This document shows positions 7,386-14,940 of a DNA stretch of 15,476 nt, piece after piece. Both the position numbers and the translations under genes were made by a program. This stretch comes from Bacteroidales bacterium. GTDB lineage: Bacteria; Bacteroidota; Bacteroidia; Bacteroidales; Azobacteroidaceae. A model generated the notes under the pieces. It was not told the DNA's origin. It was given only the letters and a program-made list of their open reading frames with translations, and did not search any database. Within the stretch, counting starts at the first letter, position 1. Each line of letters opens with the position of its first letter. The DNA is taken from positions 2,701 to 18,176 of the forward strand of contig JAJBTS010000219.1 of NCBI GenBank assembly GCA_020860885.1, given 5' to 3'.

Positions 7386-8966
7386 TTAAAATTCCGAGCT
7401 GAAATGGAACCGTATATCCGGAAAATCCTGTTGTGCCATTTGTAGCACATAATTGGAATCTGCGAGAAATACATCACGCCCTTCTTTATCTACTGCAATG
7501 TATTGGTATTTGCGTTTCTTGAAATTATCCAGAGCTTCCTGCGAATCGCTTTCTATCCAGCAGGCTTTATATAAATGAATGGGATCCCATTTGCATTGTG
7601 CCCCGTACTCATGCAAAAGACGGTATTGGATAACTTCGAATTGCAGTTGTCCGACTGTTCCGATTATTTTGCGTCCGTTGTATTGATGAATAAAAAGCTG
7701 GGCAACACCTTCATCCATCAATTGGTCAATGCCTTTGCTGAGCTGTTTGGTTTTCATCGGATCGGCGTTTTCGATGTATTTGAACATTTCGGGAGAAAAG
7801 CTGGGTAAACCTTTGAAGTGCAGGATTTCTCCGGCTGTAAGTGTATCCCCGATCTTGAAATTCCCGGTATCGGGCAAACCGATAATGTCTCCGGCGTAGG
7901 CTTCATCAACCGTTTCTTTCTTCTGAGCCATAAATGCCGTAGCCGAAGAAAATTTCATTTGTTTATTGAACCGGACGTGCTTGTAATTGGTGTTCCGTTC
8001 GAATTTACCGGAGCATATTTTAAGGAAAGCAATACAGCTCCTGTGATTGGGGTCCATGTTGGCGTGGATCTTAAAAATGAATCCGGAGAAAGGATCCTTT
8101 TCCGGATTTACTTCTCTTTCCTCTGCAGCAACCGGACGGGGAGAAGGAGCTATCCGGACGAAGCAGTCCAACAGTTCTTTCACTCCGAAATTATTCAATG
8201 CAGAGCCAAAAAACACAGGGGCAATATCTCCTTTCAGATAAGTATTTACGTCAAATTCAGGATAAACACCTTCAATTAACTCCAAATCGGCGCGCAAACG
8301 TTCGGCCATATCGCTGCCGATATGGTTTTCCAGCTCCGGATTGTTTATATCTTTGAATTGAATAGATTCGGTCACTGTTTGCTTGCTAGGCGTGTACAGA
8401 TCCAGTTTTTCTTCAAAGATATTGTAAACTCCTTTGAACTTAACTCCCATATCGATAGGCCAGCTCAAAGGGCGGACATGGATCTTGAGTTCCTGCTCCA
8501 GTTCGTCTAACAAATCAAAAGGATCTTTTCCATCCCGGTCCATCTTGTTCACAAAGATCATAACAGGAGTTTTACGCATCCGGCATACTTCCATCAGTTT
8601 CCGGGTTTGTGCTTCCACTCCTTTCGCGATATCTACCACAATAATAACGCTGTCGACAGCGGTTAGTGTACGGTAAGTATCTTCTGCGAAATCCTGGTGC
8701 CCGGGAGTATCCAGGATATTGATTTTATATCCGTCGTAATCGAAACCCATTACGGAGGTAGCAACAGATATACCTCTTTGCTTTTCGATTTCCATCCAGT
8801 CGGATGTAGCTGTTTTCTTTATTTTATTGGATTTGACAGCTCCTGCTACGTGTATGGCGCCTCCGAAAAGCAAAAGTTTTTCGGTAAGGGTTGTTTTTCC
8901 CGCATCCGGGTGACTCACGATGGCAAATGTTCTTCTTCTGTGTATCTCGTTTGTTAATTCGCTCAT
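7386..8966 (-). CDS. prfC: Peptide chain release factor 3
   Basis: This 526-residue translational GTPase is close to the 529 residues of E. coli RF3. It removes RF1/RF2 from the ribosome after termination. The G-domain motifs are all present: G1 SHPDAGKTT (18-26), G2 in [10 protein letters not shown] (63-72), G3 DTPGHQDF (86-93) and G4 NKMD (140-143). RF3-specific stretches follow, such as [14 protein letters not shown] and the C-terminal [12 protein letters not shown] region. The start lies 9 nt after the rfbD stop, so the two genes are almost certainly co-transcribed. Confusion with EF-G is unlikely: the length and G2 sequence are those of RF3. Confidence 0.97.
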   Translation of the reverse strand: MSELTNEIHRRRTFAIVSHPDAGKTTLTEKLLLFGGAIHVAGAVKSNKIKKTATSDWMEIEKQRGISVATSVMGFDYDGYKINILDTPGHQDFAEDTYRTLTAVDSVIIVVDIAKGVEAQTRKLMEVCRMRKTPVMIFVNKMDRDGKDPFDLLDELEQELKIHVRPLSWPIDMGVKFKGVYNIFEEKLDLYTPSKQTVTESIQFKDINNPELENHIGSDMAERLRADLELIEGVYPEFDVNTYLKGDIAPVFFGSALNNFGVKELLDCFVRIAPSPRPVAAEEREVNPEKDPFSGFIFKIHANMDPNHRSCIAFLKICSGKFERNTNYKHVRFNKQMKFSSATAFMAQKKETVDEAYAGDIIGLPDTGNFKIGDTLTAGEILHFKGLPSFSPEMFKYIENADPMKTKQLSKGIDQLMDEGVAQLFIHQYNGRKIIGTVGQLQFEVIQYRLLHEYGAQCKWDPIHLYKACWIESDSQEALDNFKKRKYQYIAVDKEGRDVFLADSNYVLQMAQQDFPDIRFHFSSEF

Positions 8967-8975
8967 ATTTGCTTT

Positions 8976-9854
8976 TTACTTGTTCTTAAAGATCTGATTC
9001 AGGCAAAGCCTTAAACCGTTTTCCCATTCCGGGATAGTTATGTTGAATGTTCTTTTTATTTTACTTTTATCCAATATGCTGTACATAGGTCTTTTTGCCT
9101 TGGTAGGATATTGATCGGTTGTAATCGGATGGACTTTGCAATTCGTGATGTCCGATAGTTCCAGGATCTTTTGGGCAAATCCGTACCAGGTGGTGGCTCC
9201 TTCGTTGCTGTAATGGTAAACACCCGAAGGGAATATTCCTTCTTTTTCTATAAACCGGATGACAGATAATAAGGCGCCAGCCAGATCGGCAGCATACGTA
9301 GGAGTTCCATGCTGATCGGCTACGACATTTATTTCATTCTTTTCGTTGGCCAGTCGCAGTATTGTTTTCGCAAAATTGTTTCCATAAGAAGAATAAAGCC
9401 AGGATGTCCTTATTACCATACTTCCCGGATGAATGGATAAAAGGATTTCCTCCCCCTGCCTCTTGCTTTTTCCGTACACAGACTGAGGGTTGGTCGGATC
9501 CGTTTCCTGATAGGGTTGGTTATTGGTGCCATCGAAAACATAATCCGTAGAAATATGGATGACTTTAGCTATTCCCTTAGCGCTTTCAGCTATGTTCTTT
9601 ACTGCATCATGATTCACCTGATAGCATAGTTCCTGCTCTTCCTCCGCTTTATCTACTGCTGTGTATGCTGCACAGTTAATAATATAATGTATATTATTTT
9701 GGGTAACATAATCTTCCAGATTCTTTTTATGGGTTAAATCCAGCGTATCTATGTCGGTAGGAAAGAAATTAAATTCCGGGAAATCGGGATATACATCCTG
9801 CAATTCGCTACCTAACTGACCTTTCGATCCTGTTATGAGAATGTTCTTTTTCAT
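8976..9854 (-). CDS. rfbD: dTDP-4-dehydrorhamnose reductase
   Basis: This is a 292-residue extended short-chain dehydrogenase/reductase of the RmlD family, the last step in dTDP-L-rhamnose synthesis for surface polysaccharide. The N-terminal nucleotide site is GSKGQLG (9-15). The NCAAYTAVDKAE block (60-71), STDYVFDG (102-109) and the catalytic YGKSK (Tyr127, Lys131) follow. Residues RTSWLYSSYGNNF and VADQHGTPTYAADLA match the family's substrate-side motifs. The rfbA, rfbB and rfbC genes are not in the window, so rhamnose synthesis is split in this genome or the enzyme serves a related sugar. It is the upstream partner of prfC in a two-gene transcript and is divergent from the metallo-hydrolase gene. 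Confidence 0.93.
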   Translation of the reverse strand: MKKNILITGSKGQLGSELQDVYPDFPEFNFFPTDIDTLDLTHKKNLEDYVTQNNIHYIINCAAYTAVDKAEEEQELCYQVNHDAVKNIAESAKGIAKVIHISTDYVFDGTNNQPYQETDPTNPQSVYGKSKRQGEEILLSIHPGSMVIRTSWLYSSYGNNFAKTILRLANEKNEINVVADQHGTPTYAADLAGALLSVIRFIEKEGIFPSGVYHYSNEGATTWYGFAQKILELSDITNCKVHPITTDQYPTKAKRPMYSILDKSKIKRTFNITIPEWENGLRLCLNQIFKNK

Positions 9855-9949
9855 GAATGTTTAATGAATTTATCGGTTTGTTAAGTAGATTTAACGAATA
9901 CCTACATGGATAATACTTTATCTATCCGAAACGACAATAAAATATTTGC

Positions 9950-9973
9950 TATTTTTGTACAAAAGTACAAAAA
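9950..9973. promoter_or_regulatory. Divergent promoter region with 9-bp inverted repeat
   Basis: TTTTTGTAC (9952-9960) and GTACAAAAA (9965-9973) form a perfect inverted repeat around AAAA. It overlaps a plus-strand -7 box, TATTTTTG (9950-9957), for the hydrolase gene and a minus-strand one, TACTTTTG (rc of 9960-9967), that could serve rfbD. No clear -33 element is seen on either side. The repeat ends 2 nt before the hydrolase start codon, so it could be an operator or merely promoter-box symmetry. Confidence 0.4.
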
Positions 9974-9975
9974 AT

Positions 9976-10779
9976 ATGTGGCAATATCGAATACTAAGAA
10001 CAGGGTTTTTCCATGCCGACGGTGGAGCAATGTTCGGGGCTATCCCGAAAAGAGCGTGGAAGAGGAAATATCCTGCGGATGAGGATAATTGCTGTGTGCT
10101 CGCCATGAACTGCCTATTGCTTTGGAATAAAGACCGGCGTATTCTGATAGATACAGGCGTTGGAACAAAAGATCTGGGAAATTTGTCTTATTATCGTTTT
10201 TACGATAACGAAGATATTGCTGATCTGGTACGGCAGGAAGGGTTTACTCCTGAAGAAATTACAGACGTAATTCTTTCCCATTTGCATTTCGATCATTGTG
10301 GAGGTTGTACTTATAAAGATGAAGAAGGGAATCTGAATTTGTCGTTTCCCCATGCCATCCATCATGTGGGGAAAGAGCAATGGGAAAACTACTTAAATCC
10401 CAATCTTCTGGAAAGAAATTCTTTTCGTGAAGAAGATATGTTTCCGGTGCAAAAGGCCGGATTGCTTCACTTGCATGATAAAGATGCGGAACTATATCCC
10501 GGATTGAATATTGGTATTTACCCGGGACATACTCCGGGACAATTGGTTGTTTCTTTTCTTTCTAAAGGTGATCTTATTGTGGTTCCGGGAGATGTTATTC
10601 CTACTAAAGCGCATATTTCGGAGCAATGGATTTCTGCTTACGATACTCATCCTCTGGAGTCTTTAGCAAGCAAGATTTCCCTGAAAGAAAAAATGCAGGA
10701 TAAACCATCCCTCTTTGTATTCTATCACGATGCTTACAACAATTACTTAAATTATACATTCAAAATATTAAAAGACTGA
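9976..10779 (+). CDS. Metallo-beta-lactamase-fold hydrolase
   Basis: This 267-residue protein has a complete dinuclear metal site: SHLHFDH (His102, His104, Asp106, His107), His185 in PGHTPGQ, Asp206 in VPGDVIP and His251 in FYHD. The arrangement fits the lactonase/glyoxalase-II-like branch of the superfamily rather than a true beta-lactamase. There is no signal peptide, so it is cytoplasmic. The substrate is unknown. The ATG at 9976 is chosen over an upstream TTG because that TTG lies inside the promoter box and the conserved family start (MWQYRILRTG, then GGAMFG) begins here. Its 3' end overlaps the proposed start of the following DUF2807 lipoprotein gene by 13 nt, so the two probably form an operon. 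Confidence 0.92.
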   Translation: MWQYRILRTGFFHADGGAMFGAIPKRAWKRKYPADEDNCCVLAMNCLLLWNKDRRILIDTGVGTKDLGNLSYYRFYDNEDIADLVRQEGFTPEEITDVILSHLHFDHCGGCTYKDEEGNLNLSFPHAIHHVGKEQWENYLNPNLLERNSFREEDMFPVQKAGLLHLHDKDAELYPGLNIGIYPGHTPGQLVVSFLSKGDLIVVPGDVIPTKAHISEQWISAYDTHPLESLASKISLKEKMQDKPSLFVFYHDAYNNYLNYTFKILKD

Positions 10780-11513
10780 CTCCGTTATTTGTTCTTTGTT
10801 TTATTCTATTTCCTTTTTATGTTTCCTGTACTTCCTCCTTTCAACAAAAGGAAACAAAAGGTAATTATAAAATCATTCAGGAGAAAATAGCTATCTCCAA
10901 TTACGATGAAATTGTTTTAGGCATTCCGGCAGAAGTGATTTATAGCCAATTGTCACAGGAAGCGCCTTTTCTGCAGGTAAGTGTGGATAAAAATATATTT
11001 CCATCTCTGGATATTTCGGTAAAAAATAATCGTCTGATTATAACACAGAATAATGATTCTATTTTGAAGCCGACACAATTCAAAATATTTACGAATTCGC
11101 AGAATATCAGGAAAATTAATATTGAGGGAGCGGGTGAATTGGTGATGCAGCGAGAGGTAAATGCCCGGGATATGGAGATTGTTATTACAGGATCCGGTAA
11201 TATCCAAGCAGATAGTTTGTACTGTGAAAACCTGAAAGTGGAACTGGCTGGCTCCGGAAACCTTACGGTTAAAGGGGCGGCTACAAATGCTCATTTTACG
11301 GTTAAAGGGTCCGGTAATATCCAAGCGTTTGATTATTTGGTACAACACCTCAATTGTACGATCGCAGGCTCAGGGAATGTAGAAGCGTATGTGCATGAAA
11401 GTCTGGTAGCTTTGACCAAAGGATCGGGAAACCTGAAATATAAAGGGAATCCTGAAAAAACAGCTACAGAACAAAAAGGAAGCGGAAATATAGTATCCGT
11501 AGGGGCAAACTAA
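10767..11513 (+). CDS. DUF2807 (GIN-domain) lipoprotein with a non-AUG start
   Basis: With an ATT start at 10767 the product has 248 residues. It begins with a good lipoprotein signal peptide (MKRLTPLFVLCFILFPFYVSC, lipidated Cys21 once the first codon is read as Met). The body is a DUF2807 head-GIN domain: an opening ISNYDEIVLG strand, then a right-handed beta-helix with seven regularly spaced turns, GAGE at 121 and GSGN at 142, 162, 181, 201, 219 and 238. Such proteins are periplasmic or outer-membrane lipoproteins of unknown function. The first usual start codon is GTG at 10935, but starting there removes the signal peptide and first domain strands. The frame is open back to a stop at 10701 with no ATG, GTG or TTG. 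The CDS overlaps the hydrolase end by 13 nt, suggesting coupled translation. Confidence 0.8.
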   Translation: MKRLTPLFVLCFILFPFYVSCTSSFQQKETKGNYKIIQEKIAISNYDEIVLGIPAEVIYSQLSQEAPFLQVSVDKNIFPSLDISVKNNRLIITQNNDSILKPTQFKIFTNSQNIRKINIEGAGELVMQREVNARDMEIVITGSGNIQADSLYCENLKVELAGSGNLTVKGAATNAHFTVKGSGNIQAFDYLVQHLNCTIAGSGNVEAYVHESLVALTKGSGNLKYKGNPEKTATEQKGSGNIVSVGAN

Positions 11514-11541
11514 TTCCACGGATCTTGAAATTAATTTGCCC
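11503..11541. terminator. Hairpin between convergent genes
   Basis: GGGCAAA (11503-11509) pairs with TTTGCCC (11535-11541) and, after one mismatch, TAATT (11511-11515) with AATTA (11529-11533), leaving a 13-nt loop. It spans the stop of the DUF2807 gene and lies just before the stop of the facing beta-barrel gene. It has no T-run on either side, so it may be only a weak or factor-assisted terminator. Confidence 0.35.
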
Positions 11542-11556
11542 TTCCGGTAGCATATA

Positions 11557-12387
11557 TTATTTACTGATTGAGAATGCAAAACCAATGCCTACAGACAGTC
11601 TTAAGCCGGACCAATCTACTCCCACGTTGTATTCCTTACCGGGAGTGGATCCATATTCCATACCGGAAATTTTCCCTTCCGAATTGTATTGAATCGTTTG
11701 GATGTATTGCGTATCCCGGTCGGCAGTTTTGATATTGCCGGGACTATCAAACATATATCCCGCATTCAGATTTAAGGAAATCAAATTCTTAAACCAGAAT
11801 TGCACGCCGAGATTGGGTTGAATGTACCAGTTTGTTGAACGGAGTTTAATGGATTCGTCCGTATTTTGAAATTCTCTGCCGTAATAATCAATAAGAGGAT
11901 TTTCCAGATAGTAAGTGATATTGTTCTTTATTTTGTTATAGATCATTCCCACGGAAGTTCCTGCATGAGCAGTAAGATGAACATCTTTAGATAAAGGAAG
12001 AGATAGGAAATTTAATTTGTAATACACTCCTAAGGCATTACCGGATAATATGTGGTCGTTTTTCAATTCTCCTGAATAATCGGCGAGATGATTTCTGCCT
12101 CCTGTTGTCAGGTAATTGTATTGAAGACCTACTTCATGAAATGAAAATTTCGTTCCTACGTATGCATTATGAATCCAACCATCAGGGAAAGTCTCTGTAC
12201 TTTTGTAGTTAAAATCTTTTCCATATAAATCCTGATAAAACCGGATACCTTTTTGCTGCATGGATTTGAAATCATCCAGTTGATACTTTCCGTAGACCAG
12301 TGAATAGCCGAAAACTATTTCCTGTGCAGGTAAAACGAATGGAAAAAAGAGGAAAAAGAATAAAAATGCTTTGATATAGTTAGTCAT
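11557..12387 (-). CDS. Outer-membrane beta-barrel protein
   Basis: This 276-residue protein has a signal peptide (residues 1-21, long Phe-rich core, cleavage after VLPA before QEIVFGY). The rest is a series of amphipathic strands with alternating aromatic residues, such as VGLQYNYLTTGG, ALGVYYKLNFLSLPL, LGVQFWF and the final LRLSVGIGFAFSI. It therefore looks like a small outer-membrane barrel of the OMP_b-brl type, probably 8-12 strands. No pore, enzyme or receptor motif is recognised. It lies 11 nt after the upstream FN3-like lipoprotein gene and must be co-transcribed with it, so the two may form a complex in the outer membrane. Confidence 0.85.
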   Translation of the reverse strand: MTNYIKAFLFFFLFFPFVLPAQEIVFGYSLVYGKYQLDDFKSMQQKGIRFYQDLYGKDFNYKSTETFPDGWIHNAYVGTKFSFHEVGLQYNYLTTGGRNHLADYSGELKNDHILSGNALGVYYKLNFLSLPLSKDVHLTAHAGTSVGMIYNKIKNNITYYLENPLIDYYGREFQNTDESIKLRSTNWYIQPNLGVQFWFKNLISLNLNAGYMFDSPGNIKTADRDTQYIQTIQYNSEGKISGMEYGSTPGKEYNVGVDWSGLRLSVGIGFAFSISK

Positions 12388-12398
12388 AATAGTTTTTA

Positions 12399-13112
12399 TT
12401 AATAATTGTAAATACTGATGTCTTCACTTAAATAAGGGATATAATTGCTTTCGAATACCGCACGGACATATATATTATTATAACCATTATCCACAAGTTC
12501 TATCTCGCAGGAATTTTCATTGGTTATAATTTCGTGTTCTTTATCCCAATTATTCAAATAAACGATATAATGCAACGGTTGTGGATAATTCGGCTCGGGT
12601 TTATCCCAGGTCAAACGAATTCTTCCGAATTCATCTATAAATTCATATTTAAGATTTAACTTTGGACTATTTGTCGGATCCCACTTTATTTTCCATTCAT
12701 ATGTATTCCCCAGATATTCGTAACCTGTTTTATCTGCTAAACTTCCGGTTTCTGAAGGAACCTGTACGGTATATCTTAAGATATAAGTTCCATTAGGATA
12801 ACTGTAAAATTGGATGTAGTTATCATCGTAGCTCCTTATTATATCAAAAGGATAATTATACCCTTCTTCATAAACTGCAATTCTCCTATACTGTTCCCCG
12901 ACTTCCGTTGGGAAATCGGTACTGTACCTAATAAATGGATAATTTATAACATATTCTCCTTTCTCATTTTTATTTTCGATCAGCTCTACGATATAAGGAT
13001 CGCCGGGAGGTTTTTTTACTTCTAAGAAATTGGTGTCATTTAATTCATATTCACAGGAGAAGAAAATAAGGGGTAATACGAAAAGCAGCCCCATTAAAAG
13101 TTTTTTGTTCAT
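12399..13112 (-). CDS. Lipoprotein with a fibronectin-III-like domain
   Basis: Starting at the ATG at 13112 gives 237 residues with a clean lipoprotein signal peptide (MNKKLLMGLLFVLPLIFFSC, Cys20). An upstream in-frame ATG at 13157 would add 15 residues before the n-region and would overlap the promoter's -7 box. The C-terminal part (about 150-237) looks like a fibronectin type III or related Ig-like fold: IRLTWDKPEP, PLHYIVYLNN and NNIYVRAVFES. The middle is tyrosine-rich with beta character (YNYPFDIIRSYDDNYIQFYSYPNGTYILRYTV). No enzyme motif is visible. It is the first gene of a pair with the beta-barrel gene. It appears AT-rich and is probably lineage-specific. Confidence 0.85.
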   Translation of the reverse strand: MNKKLLMGLLFVLPLIFFSCEYELNDTNFLEVKKPPGDPYIVELIENKNEKGEYVINYPFIRYSTDFPTEVGEQYRRIAVYEEGYNYPFDIIRSYDDNYIQFYSYPNGTYILRYTVQVPSETGSLADKTGYEYLGNTYEWKIKWDPTNSPKLNLKYEFIDEFGRIRLTWDKPEPNYPQPLHYIVYLNNWDKEHEIITNENSCEIELVDNGYNNIYVRAVFESNYIPYLSEDISIYNY

Positions 13113-13154
13113 AAATAAATTAATAATATTAGAGTTAATTAGTAATTCCGGCCG

Positions 13155-13162
13155 CAAAGATA
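13155..13162 (-). promoter_or_regulatory. -7 box of the FN3 lipoprotein/beta-barrel pair
   Basis: The minus strand reads TATCTTTG, a good TAnnTTTG match, 42 nt before the start at 13112. The -33 position falls at the very end of the upstream yqaA-like gene and shows only a weak match (CTG). It supports starting the lipoprotein at 13112 rather than at 13157. Confidence 0.45.
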
Positions 13163-13180
13163 TACTATCTTTTGAAATTT

Positions 13181-13642
13181 TTACAGGAACCAGTCTAATT
13201 TATTACTCATATAAACAAAAATATATACTAAAAATAAGAAGCGGAGGAATTTTCCTACGAGCATGAAAAAAGCGGAAGAATAGAAATTGGTACGGTAAAA
13301 CCCCAGAGCTACAGCAAAAACATCTCCTATAAAGGGAACCCATGTAAGGAGGGCCAACCAACTTCCGTATTTATCTATTTTTTGTTTTTGTTTATGTAAA
13401 GTGGATTCTTTTATTTTAAACCATTTCTCCAGCCATTCCCACTTTCCTATATAACCGATCCAGTAAGAAGTCAATCCTCCCAGCCAGTTTCCCATAGTGC
13501 CGAAGAATAAAGTCTTGGTAATATCTCCTCCAAAGGTAAGTGTGGTCAGAAATAAAGCGTCGGAACTAAATGGAAATATAGTGGCTGCCAGAAAACAACC
13601 TAAAAATAAACCCCAATAACCTAGGTCCTGAAAAAAATTCAT
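13181..13642 (-). CDS. YqaA-family (DedA-like) inner-membrane protein
   Basis: This 153-residue integral membrane protein of the SNARE-associated/DedA superfamily is of the short YqaA type. Visible features are an N-terminal re-entrant hydrophobic segment with FPFSSDALFL (23-32), a glycine-rich helix (FGTMGNWLGGLTSYWIGYIGK, about 47-67), a charged cytoplasmic stretch (ESTLHKQKQKIDKYG), the family signature TWVPFIGDVFAVALGFYR (about 100-117), and a C-terminal transmembrane helix. DedA relatives are linked to lipid scrambling and membrane-potential maintenance; the role of the YqaA branch is not settled. It is upstream of the FN3 lipoprotein gene (68 nt gap), which seems to have its own promoter. 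A possible -7 box, TAACTTTG, lies on the minus strand at 13692-13699, without a clear -33. Confidence 0.9.
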   Translation of the reverse strand: MNFFQDLGYWGLFLGCFLAATIFPFSSDALFLTTLTFGGDITKTLFFGTMGNWLGGLTSYWIGYIGKWEWLEKWFKIKESTLHKQKQKIDKYGSWLALLTWVPFIGDVFAVALGFYRTNFYSSAFFMLVGKFLRFLFLVYIFVYMSNKLDWFL

Positions 13643-13830
13643 TTATGGTGGATTAAGTTTATATCTTTGTGTGTAAAGAAGATTCCAACGACAAAGTTAA
13701 ATAATTAAATTGAAAGCTTTTAATAATTGTGCCATACACAAGGAGGCTTTTTCATATTATTAAGCTTAATTATAATTTGTATCCTATGGATTCCTAACCC
13801 GCTGAACATGGATTATTCCATTACTTATTG

Positions 13831-13838
13831 TAACTTTG
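13831..13838 (+). promoter_or_regulatory. -7 box upstream of the sufT-like gene
   Basis: TAACTTTG matches TAnnTTTG, 18 nt before the ATG at 13857, implying a leader of about 12 nt. It makes an upstream TTG start at 13836 implausible, since that codon lies inside the box. The -33 match is poor. Confidence 0.4.
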
Positions 13839-13856
13839 CGGAACAAATATAAAGTT

Positions 13857-14174
13857 ATGGAGAACAATTTGCTTGCCATGGAAGAAGAAATCGTCAAAAT
13901 ACTGAAGACTGTTTACGATCCTGAAATTCCTGTAAATATATATGATTTGGGTTTAATCTACGGAGTAGAGGTCCGGGAAGATAATCATGTGGTTATTACT
14001 ATGACATTGACTGCTCCGGGTTGTCCTGCTGCTGATTTCATTATGGAGGATGTGAGGATGAAGGTCGAGTCGGTGTCTGGAGTGAAAGACGTGGAAGTTG
14101 AACTTGTGTTTGAGCCTACCTGGCATCCTGACCTGATGAGTGAAGAAGCCAAACTGGAATTAGGTTTTTTATAG
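13857..14174 (+). CDS. SufT/MIP18-family (DUF59) Fe-S cluster assembly factor
   Basis: This 105-residue cytoplasmic protein consists almost wholly of one DUF59/MIP18 domain. Conserved features are the YDPEIPVNIYDLGLIY block (20-35), the TLTAPGCPAAD loop with the conserved Cys56, the VSGVKDVEVELVFEPTW segment (73-89) and a short C-terminal tail, PDLMSEEAKLELG. Proteins of this family (SufT, PaaD-like, eukaryotic CIAO2) help mature Fe-S proteins. The stand-alone form fits SufT or a general metal-sulfur assembly factor. No suf genes are adjacent. The lpxH start lies 3 nt after the stop, so the two are co-transcribed and probably coupled. A second Met at residue 8 is a possible alternative start. 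Confidence 0.92.
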   Translation: MENNLLAMEEEIVKILKTVYDPEIPVNIYDLGLIYGVEVREDNHVVITMTLTAPGCPAADFIMEDVRMKVESVSGVKDVEVELVFEPTWHPDLMSEEAKLELGFL

Positions 14175-14177
14175 TTC

Positions 14178-14930
14178 ATGTCCAAAAATAAAATATATTT
14201 TGCGTCGGATATGCATTTCGGATCCGATATCCTGGAGGATCCTCTGGATACGGAAAGGCGCTTTGTCCGATGGCTGGATACGATCAAAAACGATGCTTTG
14301 GCGTTATATCTGTTAGGCGATGTATTTGATTTTTGGTTTGAATACAAAAAGGTTGTTCCCAAAGGTTTCACCCGTTTTTTGGGTAAAATTGCAGAGATGA
14401 GCGATAATGGAACTGAAATTCATTTTTTTATAGGCAACCATGACATCTGGGCTTTTGATTACCTGCCTAAAGAGGTAGGAGCCATTCTTCACAAAGAGCC
14501 TTTGGTAACTGAAATCTATGGTAAGAAATTTTTTTTGGCTCATGGTGATGGCTTGGGTGATGAGTCGTATTCTTTCCGGTTCTTACGGTCTGTTTTTCAT
14601 AATCGTTTTTGTCAGTTTCTTTTTGCCCGTTTCCCCTCGGCGTGGGGTATTGGGTTTGGCCATTGGTGGTCCCGCCACAACAGAAGTAGCAGCCTATCAC
14701 GTCCTACCGCTTATCTTGGGGAGGAAAAAGAACACCTGGTCAAATTTTCCAAACAATACATTCATCAATATCCGGATACCGACTATCTGATTTTCGGGCA
14801 CAGGCATATCTTATTGGATTTAATGCTAAACAAAAGAAGCCGCATGTTAATTATTGGGGACTGGATGGAATATTATTCTTATGCCGTATTCGATGGAGTA
14901 GAAGTAAGCCTGGAACAGTATGAGGAGTAA
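14178..14930 (+). CDS. lpxH: UDP-2,3-diacylglucosamine diphosphatase
   Basis: This 250-residue calcineurin-like metallophosphoesterase has all five metal-site motifs of LpxH: SDMHFG (Asp11, His13), LGDVFDFW (Asp48), GNHD (Asn87), HGDG (His122) and FGHRH (His208, His210). LpxH hydrolyses UDP-2,3-diacylglucosamine to lipid X at the inner face of the cytoplasmic membrane, the fourth step of lipid A synthesis. The lid region between HGDG and FGHRH is rich in Arg, Trp and Phe, as expected for membrane and lipid contact. The length is near that of E. coli LpxH (240). It is co-transcribed with the sufT-like gene and ends 10 nt from the stop of the convergent DUF1232-like gene. Other Bacteroidota phosphoesterases share the fold, but the motif set favours LpxH. 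Confidence 0.93.
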   Translation: MSKNKIYFASDMHFGSDILEDPLDTERRFVRWLDTIKNDALALYLLGDVFDFWFEYKKVVPKGFTRFLGKIAEMSDNGTEIHFFIGNHDIWAFDYLPKEVGAILHKEPLVTEIYGKKFFLAHGDGLGDESYSFRFLRSVFHNRFCQFLFARFPSAWGIGFGHWWSRHNRSSSLSRPTAYLGEEKEHLVKFSKQYIHQYPDTDYLIFGHRHILLDLMLNKRSRMLIIGDWMEYYSYAVFDGVEVSLEQYEE

Positions 14931-14940
14931 TGCCGCTTCT

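Noticed and set aside
7818..8279. 153-codon open frame on the plus strand inside prfC
   Set aside because: Antisense to conserved RF3 sequence, Cys/Phe-rich translation typical of a shadow of GC-biased codons.
10935..11513. DUF2807 CDS starting at GTG 10935
   Set aside because: It would cut off a clear signal peptide and the first domain strands encoded in the same open frame upstream; the longer, non-AUG-started form is preferred.
12399..13157. Longer form of the FN3 lipoprotein starting at 13157
   Set aside because: The extra 15 residues precede a complete lipoprotein signal peptide and this start overlaps the -7 promoter box.
13662..13669. Plus-strand -7 box TATCTTTG
   Set aside because: No -33 match and nearly 190 nt from the next plus-strand gene, which has a closer box.
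13759..13770. Palindrome ATTAAGCTTAAT in the gap before the sufT-like gene
   Set aside because: Short and AT-rich, not placed at a recognisable promoter element; expected by chance in such sequence.
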